From: Fimenecus sp052298855
Lineage (GTDB): Bacteria; Bacillota; Clostridia; Oscillospirales; Acutalibacteraceae
Reading direction: 5' to 3'
Assembly (NCBI GenBank): GCA_052298855.1
Contig: DAVZXP010000001.1
Span: 186,001-250,000 of the forward strand
DNA length: 64,000 nucleotides
Shown piece after piece: positions 51,112 through 60,267 of this stretch (position 1 is its first letter; the number at the start of each line of letters is the position of its first letter). A program made the translations under genes and the position numbers. The notes under the pieces are model-generated. The model was not told where the DNA came from. It worked only from the letters and a program-made list of their open reading frames with translations, and did no database searches.

Positions 51112-52575
51112 ATGCTAAATGAAAAATTTGCAAAAGAAGGTCTTACCTTTGACGACGTTTTGCTCATTCCGGCAGAGAGCGACGTTTTGCCGAAGGATAT
51201 TGACGTTTCAACACAGCTGACAAAGAAAATCAGACTTAATATTCCTATGCTTACGGCGGCTATGGATACAGTCACAGAATCGAGAATGGCTATTGCCATT
51301 GCCCGTGAAGGCGGTATAGGTATCATTCATAAAAATATGTCTATCGATGCACAGAGAGCAGAGGTAGATAAGGTAAAGAGAAGTGAAAACGGCGTTATTA
51401 TAAATCCGTTCTTCCTTCACGCCGACAACACGGTTGAAGAAGCAAACAACCTTATGCACCATTACAAAATTTCGGGCGTTCCGATTTGTGACGGCGACGG
51501 TAAGCTTGTCGGCATTATCACAAACCGTGATATGAGATTTATGACCGATTACAGCGTTAAAATCGGCGAAGTAATGACAAAGGACCATCTTGTTACCTCC
51601 CATATAGGTACAACTCTTGAGCAGGCTAAGGAAATTCTTATGAAGCACAAGATTGAAAAGCTTCCGCTTGTTGACGACCAGGGCTATCTCAAGGGTCTTA
51701 TCACAATCAAGGATATTGAAAAGAGCGTTCAGTATCCCAATTCGGCAAGAGATGCAAGCGGCAGACTTCTTTGCGGTGCGGCTATCGGCGTAACTTCGGA
51801 CGTTCTTGACAGAGCAGCCGCTCTTGTTGAGGCAGGCGTTGATGTGCTTACACTTGACTCCGCACACGGTCATTCAAGAAATATTCTTAATGCCGTTTCA
51901 AGAGTTAAGGCGGCATTCCCCGAGATTTCACTTATTGCCGGTAACGTTGCAACGGCAGAGGGCACAAAGGCTCTTATCGACGCAGGTGCCGATTGCGTTA
52001 AGGTCGGTATAGGCCCCGGCTCTATCTGCACAACCCGTGTGGTTGCAGGTATCGGTGTTCCGCAGGTTACAGCAGTTTATGATTCGGCAAATGAGGCTGC
52101 AAAGCACGGAATTTCCGTAATCGCCGACGGCGGTATTAAATATTCGGGCGAAATCGTTAAGGCTATCGCCGCAGGTGCTTCGGCAATAATGGTCGGCTCA
52201 CTTGTTGCAGGCTGTGAGGAATCCCCCGGAAGCAGTGAAATCTATCAGGGCAGACAGTTCAAGGTATACAGAGGTATGGGTTCGATAGCTGCCATGAACA
52301 AGGGCTCAAAGGACAGATATTTCCAAGAGGATAACAAGAAACTCGTTCCCGAGGGAATTGAGGGACGTGTTCCTTATAAGGGAGTTCTCTCCGATACAGT
52401 ATATCAGATGATGGGCGGTCTTAAATCCGGTATGGGCTACTGTGGCTGCAAAAATGTTCCCGAGCTTCAGCAGAAGACGAGATTTATCAGAATTACAAAT
52501 GCAGGTCTTAAAGAAAGCCATCCCCACGATGTTTTCATCACTAAGGAAGCACCGAACTATTCGGTTAATTTATAA
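51112..52575 (+). CDS. guaB: IMP dehydrogenase
   Basis: A 487-residue IMPDH, the first committed step to GMP. The barrel is interrupted by two CBS domains (about residues 92-205). The catalytic loop is GIGPGSICTTRVVAG with the active Cys, and the flap contains GSKDRYFQ. The ATG at 51112 follows GGGAGG; the extension to 51070 overlaps the promoter. Glycine from the adjacent glyA and PurB downstream tie this block to purine synthesis. Confidence 0.97.
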   Translation: MLNEKFAKEGLTFDDVLLIPAESDVLPKDIDVSTQLTKKIRLNIPMLTAAMDTVTESRMAIAIAREGGIGIIHKNMSIDAQRAEVDKVKRSENGVIINPFFLHADNTVEEANNLMHHYKISGVPICDGDGKLVGIITNRDMRFMTDYSVKIGEVMTKDHLVTSHIGTTLEQAKEILMKHKIEKLPLVDDQGYLKGLITIKDIEKSVQYPNSARDASGRLLCGAAIGVTSDVLDRAAALVEAGVDVLTLDSAHGHSRNILNAVSRVKAAFPEISLIAGNVATAEGTKALIDAGADCVKVGIGPGSICTTRVVAGIGVPQVTAVYDSANEAAKHGISVIADGGIKYSGEIVKAIAAGASAIMVGSLVAGCEESPGSSEIYQGRQFKVYRGMGSIAAMNKGSKDRYFQEDNKKLVPEGIEGRVPYKGVLSDTVYQMMGGLKSGMGYCGCKNVPELQQKTRFIRITNAGLKESHPHDVFITKEAPNYSVNL

Positions 52576-52600
52576 TTTGATTTGAAATTGAGGTAAGGAT

Positions 52601-53854
52601 ATGTATAACGATCTTTTGGATTCAATCGGTCTTGTTTCAAAGTATGACGAGCAGGTTGGCTCGGCAATGAAAAAAGAGCTTGAGCGTCAGCAGAGAAACA
52701 TTGAGCTTATTGCAAGTGAGAACATAGTTTCTCCTGCGGTTATGGCTGCTATGGGAAGCATCCTGACAAACAAATACGCAGAGGGTTATCCGGGTAAGAG
52801 ATATTACGGCGGATGCGAGTGCGTTGATATTGTCGAGGATATCGCAAGAGACAGAGTTAAGGAGCTTTTCGGTGCAAGCTACGCAAATGTTCAGCCTCAT
52901 TCGGGCGCACAGGCTAATATGGCTGTTTACTTTGCACTTCTCAATCCCGGCGATACCGTTATGGGCATGAATCTTGCAGAGGGCGGACACCTCACACACG
53001 GCTCACCTGTTAATATGTCGGGTAAATATTTCAACTTTGTACCTTACGGCGTAAACGCTGACGGCTTTATCGATTATGACGAGTTTGAAGAAAAAGCTAA
53101 AGAGTGCAAACCGAAGCTTATCGTCGCAGGCGCTTCGGCATATCCGAGAATTATCGACTTTGAGAGAATTTCTCAAATCGCAAAAGAAGTCGGTGCTTAC
53201 TTTATGGTCGATATGGCTCATATTGCGGGACTTATTGCGGCAGGACTTCACCCCTCGCCCGTTCCGTATGCAGACGTTGTAACATCAACAACTCATAAGA
53301 CTTTGAGAGGCCCGAGAGGCGGTCTTATCCTTTGCAACGACGAGGAACTCGGCAAGGCGTTTAACAAGGCTATCTTCCCCGGAACACAGGGCGGTCCGCT
53401 TATGCACGTTATCGCAGGTAAGGCAGTTTGCTTCGGCGAGGCTCTCAAGCCCGAGTTTAAGGAATATCAGAAGAATGTTATTGACAACTGTCAGGCACTC
53501 GTAAAGGGCTTGCTTGCAAGAGATATCAAGCTTGTATCGGGCGGAAGCGACAACCACCTTTGCCTTGTTGACCTTCGTGGCAGCGAGGTTACGGGTAAAG
53601 AGCTTGAGCACAGACTTGACGAGGTTTATATCACGGCTAACAAGAACACTGTTCCCAACGAGCCCCGCAGTCCGTTTATCACAAGCGGCTTGCGTCTCGG
53701 CACTCCTGCTGTTACAACAAGAGGCTTTGACGCTGAGGATATGGATAAGATTGCAGAGTACATTGCTCTTGCGGTAAATGACTTTGAAAACAGCAAGGAT
53801 TACATCCGCAACGGTGTTAATGAAATTTGCAACAGACATCCGCTTTATAAGTAA
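52601..53854 (+). CDS. glyA: Serine hydroxymethyltransferase
   Basis: A 417-residue PLP enzyme interconverting serine and glycine while charging tetrahydrofolate. The PLP lysine lies in VTSTTHKTLRGPRGG and the N-terminal IASENIVSPAV motif is present. GAGGTAAGG precedes the ATG. It follows guaB by 25 bp, so they are probably co-transcribed. Confidence 0.97.
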   Translation: MYNDLLDSIGLVSKYDEQVGSAMKKELERQQRNIELIASENIVSPAVMAAMGSILTNKYAEGYPGKRYYGGCECVDIVEDIARDRVKELFGASYANVQPHSGAQANMAVYFALLNPGDTVMGMNLAEGGHLTHGSPVNMSGKYFNFVPYGVNADGFIDYDEFEEKAKECKPKLIVAGASAYPRIIDFERISQIAKEVGAYFMVDMAHIAGLIAAGLHPSPVPYADVVTSTTHKTLRGPRGGLILCNDEELGKAFNKAIFPGTQGGPLMHVIAGKAVCFGEALKPEFKEYQKNVIDNCQALVKGLLARDIKLVSGGSDNHLCLVDLRGSEVTGKELEHRLDEVYITANKNTVPNEPRSPFITSGLRLGTPAVTTRGFDAEDMDKIAEYIALAVNDFENSKDYIRNGVNEICNRHPLYK

Positions 53855-53872
53855 TTGAAAAAGGCGTAATTT

Positions 53873-54394
53873 ATGAGAGACGTTATTATCGCAAGTGCTA
53901 ATAATCGTTCCGCAGAGCATATTAAAAGAATTTTGCAAAGCGGTGGGGTGTTCGTTCGCTCTCTTTTATGCTCGGGAAACGAGGTGCTCGCTTTTACGGG
54001 CGTTTATCCACGGGCATTGGTGGTGTGCGGAAGGCTCGGCGATATGACGGCTCTCACTCTTGCTAATATGCTTCCGCAGGGCTGTGATGTTATACATCTT
54101 TTGCCCTCGGGAGAATCGCAGGCTGTGTTTGTAAGCAATATGGTAGAAATAAATATGCCGATTGACAGAATTGAGTTTTTGAGAACCGTTAAGGTAATGG
54201 CGGCAACGGAAAATGAGGTTCTTTCAAGACACAAGAAAAGCGGCGAGACAGAGGAAATACTTGACAGGGCTAAGCGTATAATAATGAACAGGCACCACGT
54301 TTCCGAGCGTGAGGCACACAAGATATTACAGCGTAGAAGCATGGAAAGCGGAATGAAGCTTTTGGAGCTTGCACGAATGATTGGAGATGGATAG
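53873..54394 (+). CDS. ANTAR-domain response-regulator-like protein
   Basis: A 173-residue protein with a degenerate receiver-like N-terminus (about residues 1-115) and a C-terminal ANTAR domain (about 120-170: EILDRAKRIIMNRHHVSEREAHKILQRRSM). ANTAR domains bind paired RNA hairpins and prevent termination. The receiver lacks an obvious phosphoacceptor Asp in the usual place, so it may sense ligands or act without phosphorylation. It lies 18 bp after glyA and its stop abuts the dapF start, so it is co-transcribed with amino-acid genes. Its RNA targets are unknown. Confidence 0.85.
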   Translation: MRDVIIASANNRSAEHIKRILQSGGVFVRSLLCSGNEVLAFTGVYPRALVVCGRLGDMTALTLANMLPQGCDVIHLLPSGESQAVFVSNMVEINMPIDRIEFLRTVKVMAATENEVLSRHKKSGETEEILDRAKRIIMNRHHVSEREAHKILQRRSMESGMKLLELARMIGDG

Positions 54395-54395
54395 A

Positions 54396-55232
54396 TTGAA
54401 ATTTACTAAAATGCACGGAGCAGGAAATGACTACATATATGTCAACTGCTTTGAGGAAACGGTCAAAAATCCGGAAAAGCTTGCGATAAAGGTCAGCGAC
54501 AGACATTTCGGCATCGGCTCGGACGGACTTATTCTCATTTCCCCGAGCGACAAGGCGGATTTCAAGATGAACATTTATAACGCCGACGGCTCCGAGGGTA
54601 TGATGTGCGGAAACGGCATAAGATGCGTTTCGAAATATGTTTACGATAACGGTATGACCGATAAGGACGAAATATCGGTTGAAACAAGAAGCGGAATCAA
54701 GCTTATAAAAATGAACGTTGAGAACGGGAAAGTTGTCAGCGCAAGGGTTAATATGGGCGAGCCGATTTTGCAAGCAGATAAAATACCGACAAAATTCGAC
54801 GGCGAAAGCGTGGTTAGACGAAAATTAACTATCGACAAAAAAGAGTACGAGGTTACCTGTGTTTCTATGGGAAACCCCCATTGCATTGTCTATGTTGACG
54901 ACGTTAAAAGCATTGACCTTGAAAAAATAGGCCCTAAATTTGAAAACAACGAAATGTTCCCCGAAAGAATAAACACGGAATTTGTGCACGTGGTGAGCGA
55001 TACCGAACTTGATATGAGGGTTTGGGAAAGAGGCTCGGGCGAAACTCTCGCCTGCGGCACAGGCTCTTGTGCGGTAACCGTGGCTTCTGTGCTTTGCGGC
55101 TACTGTAAGAGGAACACGGAGATAAAAATAAATCTTTTAGGCGGTACGCTTACCGACATTTGGACTGACGGCGGAGACGTTTATATGACAGGTCCTGCCG
55201 CAACGGTATGCACCGGTGAAATTGAAGAATAA
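54396..55232 (+). CDS. dapF: Diaminopimelate epimerase
   Basis: A 278-residue DapF converting LL- to meso-diaminopimelate for lysine and peptidoglycan. The two catalytic Cys lie in GMMCGNGIRC and LACGTGSCAV. The TTG at 54396 is preferred: GGAG lies 9 nt upstream and the protein then begins with the family-standard MKFTKMHGAGNDY. It starts 1 nt after the ANTAR gene stop, which indicates coupling. Confidence 0.95.
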   Translation: MKFTKMHGAGNDYIYVNCFEETVKNPEKLAIKVSDRHFGIGSDGLILISPSDKADFKMNIYNADGSEGMMCGNGIRCVSKYVYDNGMTDKDEISVETRSGIKLIKMNVENGKVVSARVNMGEPILQADKIPTKFDGESVVRRKLTIDKKEYEVTCVSMGNPHCIVYVDDVKSIDLEKIGPKFENNEMFPERINTEFVHVVSDTELDMRVWERGSGETLACGTGSCAVTVASVLCGYCKRNTEIKINLLGGTLTDIWTDGGDVYMTGPAATVCTGEIEE

Positions 55233-55250
55233 ACGAAAGGAAATACAAAA

Positions 55251-56468
55251 ATGAAATTCAACGAAAACTTTTTGAAAATCGAAAGCAGCTATCTTTTTTT
55301 GAACATTGCGAAAAAGGTTGAGGCTTATTCAAAGGCAAATCCCGACAAAGAGATTATAAGACTCGGTATCGGCGACGTTACACGTCCGTTGGCACCTGCT
55401 TGCATTGACGCTATGCACAAGGCTGTTGATGAAATGTCGAAAGCTGAAACTTTCAGAGGATATCCGCCTGCATTCGGCTATGATTTCCTTTTGGACGCGA
55501 TCAATGAAAATGACTATAAGGCTCACGGCGTAGAGCTTGACAATTCGGAAATTTTCGTATCGGACGGCGCAAAGAGCGATACGGGCAACATCGGCGATAT
55601 TTTCTCGCTTGACAATAAGGTTGCTATTTGCGACCCTGTTTATCCCGTATATGTTGACACAAATGTTATGTCAGGCCGTTCGGGCGAAAAGGACGCAGAC
55701 GGAAAATGGTCAAACATTTATTATATGACCTGCCTTGCCGAAAACAATTTCCTGCCCGAGCTTCCTAAGGAAAAGGTTGATTTGATTTACCTTTGCTTCC
55801 CGAACAACCCGACGGGTATGGCAATTACAAAAGACGAACTTAAAAAATGGGTTGACTATGCAAACGAGAACGGCTCTGTAATCCTTTACGACGCAGCTTA
55901 TGAAGCGTTTATCACAGAGGATAATGTACCGCACACCATTTATGAAATCGAGGGCGCAAAGACCTGCGCAATTGAGTTCAAATCCTTCTCAAAAACGGCA
56001 GGATTTACAGGTGTACGTTGCGGCTATACGGTTGTTCCGCACGAACTCAAAGTGGACGGCGTAGAACTTAATTCAATGTGGGCACGCAGACAGGCAACAA
56101 AGTTCAACGGCGTTTCCTATGTGACACAGAGAGCAGCAGAGGCTGTTTATTCCGAACAGGGAAAGAAAGAAATCAGAGAAACCATTGCTTATTATCAGAA
56201 AAATGCTAAAATAATATATGACGGATTGAAAGATTGCGGCTTTGAGGTTTACGGTGCTGTCAATTCGCCGTATATTTGGCTCAAAACTCCCGACGGTATG
56301 GGAAGCTGGGACTTCTTCGATTTGCTTCTTAATGAGTTGCAGGTTGTAGGTACACCCGGCGAGGGCTTCGGACCCGCAGGCGAGGGATATTTCCGCCTTA
56401 CCGCTTTCGGAACAACCGAAAACACCGAAAAGGCTGTTGAAAGAATCAGAAAATATTTTGCAAAATAA
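55251..56468 (+). CDS. dapL: LL-diaminopimelate aminotransferase
   Basis: A 405-residue class I/II PLP aminotransferase that makes LL-diaminopimelate directly from tetrahydrodipicolinate. The PLP lysine lies in FKSFSKTAGFTGVRCGYTV, and the N-terminal LGIGDVTRPLAP is family-typical. Together with dapF 18 bp upstream it shows that this organism uses the aminotransferase route to lysine, as many Clostridia do. GAAAGGAA precedes the ATG. Confidence 0.95.
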   Translation: MKFNENFLKIESSYLFLNIAKKVEAYSKANPDKEIIRLGIGDVTRPLAPACIDAMHKAVDEMSKAETFRGYPPAFGYDFLLDAINENDYKAHGVELDNSEIFVSDGAKSDTGNIGDIFSLDNKVAICDPVYPVYVDTNVMSGRSGEKDADGKWSNIYYMTCLAENNFLPELPKEKVDLIYLCFPNNPTGMAITKDELKKWVDYANENGSVILYDAAYEAFITEDNVPHTIYEIEGAKTCAIEFKSFSKTAGFTGVRCGYTVVPHELKVDGVELNSMWARRQATKFNGVSYVTQRAAEAVYSEQGKKEIRETIAYYQKNAKIIYDGLKDCGFEVYGAVNSPYIWLKTPDGMGSWDFFDLLLNELQVVGTPGEGFGPAGEGYFRLTAFGTTENTEKAVERIRKYFAK

Positions 56469-56482
56469 TGAGGAGTGCTATA

Positions 56483-57913
56483 ATGAAAGATATCTACGAG
56501 AGTCCGCTTAATTCAAGATATTCAAGCAAGGAAATGAAATACATTTTCTCACCTGATTTCAAGTTTAAGACTTGGAGAAAGCTTTGGATTGCTCTTGCGG
56601 AGAGTGAAAAAGAGCTTGGCTTGGATATTACCGACGAGCAGATAGCAGAGCTTAAAGCTCACGCTGAGGATATAAACTATGAGGTTGCCGAGGCTGAGGA
56701 AAAGGTGGTTCGTCACGATGTAATGAGCCATGTTCACGCTTACGGCGTACAGTGTCCGAAGGCAAAGGGAATCATCCATTGGGGCGCTACCTCCTGCTAT
56801 GTCGGAGATAACACGGATGTTATCATAATGACAGAGGCGTTAAAGCTTGTCAGAAAAAAGCTTGTCAACCTTATAAACGAGCTTTCGAAGTTCGCTATGA
56901 AATATAAGGATATGCCTTGCCTTGCATTCACTCATTTTCAGGCAGCTCAGCCGACAACCGTCGGAAAAAGAGCTTCGCTTTGGCTCAACGATTTGGTGCT
57001 TGACTTTGCACAGCTTGAGTTCCAGCTTTCACAGATGAAGCTTTTAGGCTCAAAGGGTACAACGGGAACACAGGCATCGTTCGTTGAGATTTTTGACGGC
57101 GATTCCGAAAAAATCAAGGCTCTCGACAGGAAAATTGCAGAGAAAATGGGATTTGAAAACTGCTATATGGTGTCGGGACAGACCTATTCAAGAAAGCTTG
57201 ACTATAATGTTTTGAGCGTTCTTTCCGAGATTGCTCAGTCGGCTTACAAGTTCTCGGGCGATATGAGATTGCTGCAGCACAAAAAAGAGCTTGAAGAACC
57301 GTTTGAGAAAAAGCAGATTGGCTCTTCCGCAATGGCATACAAGAGAAATCCGATGAGAAGCGAAAGAATTTCATCGCTTTCAAGATATGTGATTTGCGAT
57401 ACGCTCAACCCTGCAATCACAGCCGCTACACAGTGGTTTGAGAGAACGCTTGACGACTCTGCAAACAAGAGAATAAGCGTGCCCGAGGCATTCCTTGCGG
57501 TAGATGCGGTGCTTGAGCTTTATATAAACGTCGTTGACGGAATTGTTGTATATCCCAAGATGATTGAAAGACACCTCAACGAGGAGCTTCCGTTTATGGC
57601 GACCGAAAATATTATGATGGCTGCCGTTAAAAAAGGCGGAGACCGTCAGGAGCTTCACGAGAGAATTCGTGAGCTTTCAATGGAGGCAGGCAAGGTTGTC
57701 AAGGTTGACGGCGGAGAAAACGATTTGGTTGACCGTATTGCGGCTGACAGTATGTTCTCGCTTACAAAGGAGGAAATCCTTGCCGAAATGAAACCCGAAA
57801 AGTTTGTCGGCAGAGCACCCGAGCAGGTTGTTGAGTTTATCGACGCCGAGGTTAAGCCGATACTTGAAAAGTATAAGGATGAATTGGGAATAAGCGTAGA
57901 GATAAATGTTTAA
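56483..57913 (+). CDS. purB: Adenylosuccinate lyase
   Basis: A 476-residue fumarase-superfamily lyase acting twice in purine synthesis. The signature loop GSSAMAYKRNPMRSER and the HWGATSCYVGDNTD region with catalytic residues are intact. The ATG at 56483 follows GAGGAG; the track's extra five codons overlap the dapL end. Spacing of 14 bp suggests one operon with dapL. Confidence 0.96.
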   Translation: MKDIYESPLNSRYSSKEMKYIFSPDFKFKTWRKLWIALAESEKELGLDITDEQIAELKAHAEDINYEVAEAEEKVVRHDVMSHVHAYGVQCPKAKGIIHWGATSCYVGDNTDVIIMTEALKLVRKKLVNLINELSKFAMKYKDMPCLAFTHFQAAQPTTVGKRASLWLNDLVLDFAQLEFQLSQMKLLGSKGTTGTQASFVEIFDGDSEKIKALDRKIAEKMGFENCYMVSGQTYSRKLDYNVLSVLSEIAQSAYKFSGDMRLLQHKKELEEPFEKKQIGSSAMAYKRNPMRSERISSLSRYVICDTLNPAITAATQWFERTLDDSANKRISVPEAFLAVDAVLELYINVVDGIVVYPKMIERHLNEELPFMATENIMMAAVKKGGDRQELHERIRELSMEAGKVVKVDGGENDLVDRIAADSMFSLTKEEILAEMKPEKFVGRAPEQVVEFIDAEVKPILEKYKDELGISVEINV

Positions 57914-57946
57914 TGTGTACAAATATCTTAAAAAGAGGCTGATTTA

Positions 57947-58909
57947 TTGATTTACACCGGTGAAACCTGTCCTGTATGCGGTAAAAAATTTGCAGAGGGC
58001 GACGATATAGTCGTTTGTCCCGTTTGCGGAACTCCGCATCACAGAGATTGTTACAATCTTCATAATGTTTGCGCTAACGAAGGCTTGCACGCTGAAAATT
58101 TTGAATGGAAGCCCGAAGCGAAAGCGGAAGAGCCGAAAGCGTTTGAGGAGCACGGAAAAAACGGAGGAAAAACCGTTGTTTGCCCGAACTGCGGAAGAGA
58201 AAATCCGGCAGAAGAGCCGAATTGCCTTTATTGTTCCGCAAGGCTTTATAACATTCAAAATGCAATTCCGCCGTTTCCGAATATGCCGTACGGGGCAAGA
58301 GTTATTGAGATTTCTCCCGACGACACAATAGGCTCACATAAAATTTCAGACGTTGCTTCGTATATCAGAAATGGCGCAAGCAGATATATACCTAAATTTT
58401 ATGCCGCTGAAAAGACGGGCAAAAAATTCACTTTCAACTGGGCGGCGTTTTTCTTCTCGCCCTATTGGTTCTTTTTCAGAAAAATGAACATTATAGGCTT
58501 CGTGTTGCTGCTTGTTTCGCTGTTTACAACGGGAGTCTGCACAACACCGAGATTTGTCGAAAGAACAGAGGCTTATTATGCTTCTGTCGAGCAGTACCAA
58601 AGCGGAGAACTTTCCGTTGAGGAAATGAGTGAGGTCAGCAAGGAGTTTATTAAAACGCCCGAGGTCATAGCTCTTGCGAGCGTTGAGTTTGCAATTAGGC
58701 TGTTTGGCGGAATTTTCGGTAACACGTTTTATAAAAAGAAAATCGAAAAGGATTTGACCGATTTTAAGGCGGAGTCAAAAACCGATGAGGAATATCAGCT
58801 GCGGATTTTGAAACGAGGCGGTACTTCAATGGTAATGACGACGCTCGGAGTTTTAGGATATTACTGTGCAGAACAGTTGTTGATTTCGTTTATCACAAGG
58901 GGGAACTGA
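57947..58909 (+). CDS. Zinc-ribbon/RING-like protein with DUF2628 membrane domain
   Basis: A 320-residue membrane protein. The N-terminus has a treble-clef-like zinc site (CPVCGKKF, CPVCGTPHHRDC, C of HNVC), then a second zinc ribbon (CPNCGRENPAEEPNCLYC, about residues 79-96). The C-terminal half carries hydrophobic helices with FNWAAFFFSPYWFFFRKMN, typical of DUF2628. The start is TTG at 57947 with AGAGG 9 nt upstream. Function is unknown. It follows purB by 33 bp and precedes galU by 2 bp. Confidence 0.82.
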   Translation: MIYTGETCPVCGKKFAEGDDIVVCPVCGTPHHRDCYNLHNVCANEGLHAENFEWKPEAKAEEPKAFEEHGKNGGKTVVCPNCGRENPAEEPNCLYCSARLYNIQNAIPPFPNMPYGARVIEISPDDTIGSHKISDVASYIRNGASRYIPKFYAAEKTGKKFTFNWAAFFFSPYWFFFRKMNIIGFVLLLVSLFTTGVCTTPRFVERTEAYYASVEQYQSGELSVEEMSEVSKEFIKTPEVIALASVEFAIRLFGGIFGNTFYKKKIEKDLTDFKAESKTDEEYQLRILKRGGTSMVMTTLGVLGYYCAEQLLISFITRGN

Positions 58910-58911
58910 TT

Positions 58912-59793
58912 ATGAAAATCACAAAGGCGATTATACCTGCGGCAGGTCTCGGAACAAGGGTGTTACCCGCCTCAAAATCCGTGCCGAAAGAAATGTTGAA
59001 TATCGTTGATAAGCCTGCAATTCAGTACATTGTAGAAGAGGCTGTTGCGGCAGGAATAACTGATATTCTTGTTATCACAAACAGAGGTAAGGGTGTAATT
59101 GAGGATCATTTTGACCACTCGTTTGAGCTTGAGGCTTCGCTCAAGGACAACCCGTCTAAAAAGAAGATTTATGACGATGTACTCAAAGCGTCAAGCCTTG
59201 CAAATATGTACTATATCAGGCAAAAAGAGACAAAGGGTCTTGCCCATGCGATTTCATGTGCGAGGAGCTTTATCGGCAACGAGCCGTTTGCAATTCTCTA
59301 CGGTGACGACGTTATCGTATCTCCCGAGGGCAAGCCTGTTATCGGTCAGCTTATCGACGCATATGACGAGTACGGTGTAGGCTGCGTAGGCGTTAAGGAG
59401 GTTCCGAGAAAGGACGTACCGAAGTACTGCTCTCTTGATGTAACTCCGATTGACAATAACGTTATGGCTGTTCACAACATTATCGAAAAGCCCACCCCAG
59501 AGGAGATTGTTTCCTGCTATTCGATTTTGGGCAGAGTTGTTATGCCGCCTGAAATTTTCGATTTGATTGAGCAGACTCCACCTGACAAGAAAAGCGGCGA
59601 GGTTTACTTTACGGACTCAATGCTTATGCTTGCTCGCCAGGGGAAACTCAATGCTGTTGACTTTGACGGCATCCGCTATGATATGGGCAACAAGCTCGGC
59701 ATTATGAAAGCTAACTGTGAGGTTGCGCTCAACCATGATGAAATCGGCGAGGATTTCAAAGCTTATCTCAAAGAGCTTGTCAAGACATTCTAA
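58912..59793 (+). CDS. galU: UTP--glucose-1-phosphate uridylyltransferase
   Basis: A 293-residue GalU making UDP-glucose for surface polysaccharides and glycolipids. The nucleotide loop AAGLGTRVLPASKSVPKEML and the lysine region IIEKPTPEEI are present. AGGGGGAA lies upstream of the ATG. It ends at the terminator 59812-59840. GlgP at 1 kb can provide its glucose-1-phosphate. Confidence 0.96.
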   Translation: MKITKAIIPAAGLGTRVLPASKSVPKEMLNIVDKPAIQYIVEEAVAAGITDILVITNRGKGVIEDHFDHSFELEASLKDNPSKKKIYDDVLKASSLANMYYIRQKETKGLAHAISCARSFIGNEPFAILYGDDVIVSPEGKPVIGQLIDAYDEYGVGCVGVKEVPRKDVPKYCSLDVTPIDNNVMAVHNIIEKPTPEEIVSCYSILGRVVMPPEIFDLIEQTPPDKKSGEVYFTDSMLMLARQGKLNAVDFDGIRYDMGNKLGIMKANCEVALNHDEIGEDFKAYLKELVKTF

Positions 59794-59811
59794 AAGAAAA
59801 TAAACATATTT

Positions 59812-59840
59812 AAGGGCACGGTTTTTCCGTGTCCTTTTTT
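59812..59840 (+). terminator. Intrinsic terminator after galU
   Basis: A 10-bp stem (59812-59821 with 59827-59836, one G-T pair) followed by TTTT. Confidence 0.85.
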
Positions 59841-59906
59841 GTCAAAAAACGGCGTATTATAGCATTAAAAAAGTACAAATAATGGTACTATTCGTAACAA
59901 TTTTGT

Positions 59907-59935
59907 TTGATTTTGCAGACGTATATCACTATAAT
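59907..59935 (+). promoter_or_regulatory. Promoter of small coiled-coil gene
   Basis: TTGATT at 59907-59912, a 17-bp spacer and TATAAT at 59930-59935, 35 bp before the start at 59971. Confidence 0.7.
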
Positions 59936-59970
59936 CAGGGTTAGAAAATGTTACGAAAGGACACAATTTA

Positions 59971-60225
59971 ATGACACTGAATGAACTTGCAAAAGCTTAC
60001 AGAGAAGACGAAAAGAGGCTTGAAAAACAAATCGCAGCATTGCGAGAAAGCTCAAAAAATTATACGGGCGCACAGAAGCATAACGCAAACAGACATCTGC
60101 TCTGTCTTTACGAAATGAAAAGAGAAGTGGCCAATACGGCAAAAACGCTCGAAAACTATTATACAGAAAAGTCGCAAACAAGGCTTTATCATAAAAAAAG
60201 CGACATTTTACACCCGCAATCTTAA
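59971..60225 (+). CDS. Small coiled-coil hypothetical protein
   Basis: An 84-residue soluble, highly charged and mostly helical protein I do not recognise. Residues 5-30 (AKAYREDEKRLEKQIAALRESS) and 35-70 look like a helical hairpin. GAAAGGAC precedes the ATG, and a clean promoter lies upstream, so it is likely real. No membrane segment or Cys cluster suggests a function. Confidence 0.72.
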   Translation: MTLNELAKAYREDEKRLEKQIAALRESSKNYTGAQKHNANRHLLCLYEMKREVANTAKTLENYYTEKSQTRLYHKKSDILHPQS

Positions 60226-60233
60226 TTTTTCTA

Positions 60234-60262
60234 TTGATAAATTGATAACAAAAATGTATAAT
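60234..60262 (+). promoter_or_regulatory. Promoter of the scaffold/GGGtGRT operon
   Basis: TTGATA at 60234-60239, a 17-bp spacer and TATAAT at 60257-60262. It drives a leader of about 115 nt before the start at 60383. Confidence 0.8.
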
Positions 60263-60267
60263 ACTAT

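Noticed and set aside
51208..51873. A 221-residue minus-strand frame opposite guaB
   Set aside because: It is an antisense shadow of a clear IMPDH gene; the peptide is Cys/His/Asn-rich and without family features.
53285..53938. A 217-residue minus-strand frame opposite glyA
   Set aside because: Antisense shadow of a conserved enzyme gene, without a start site or a domain.
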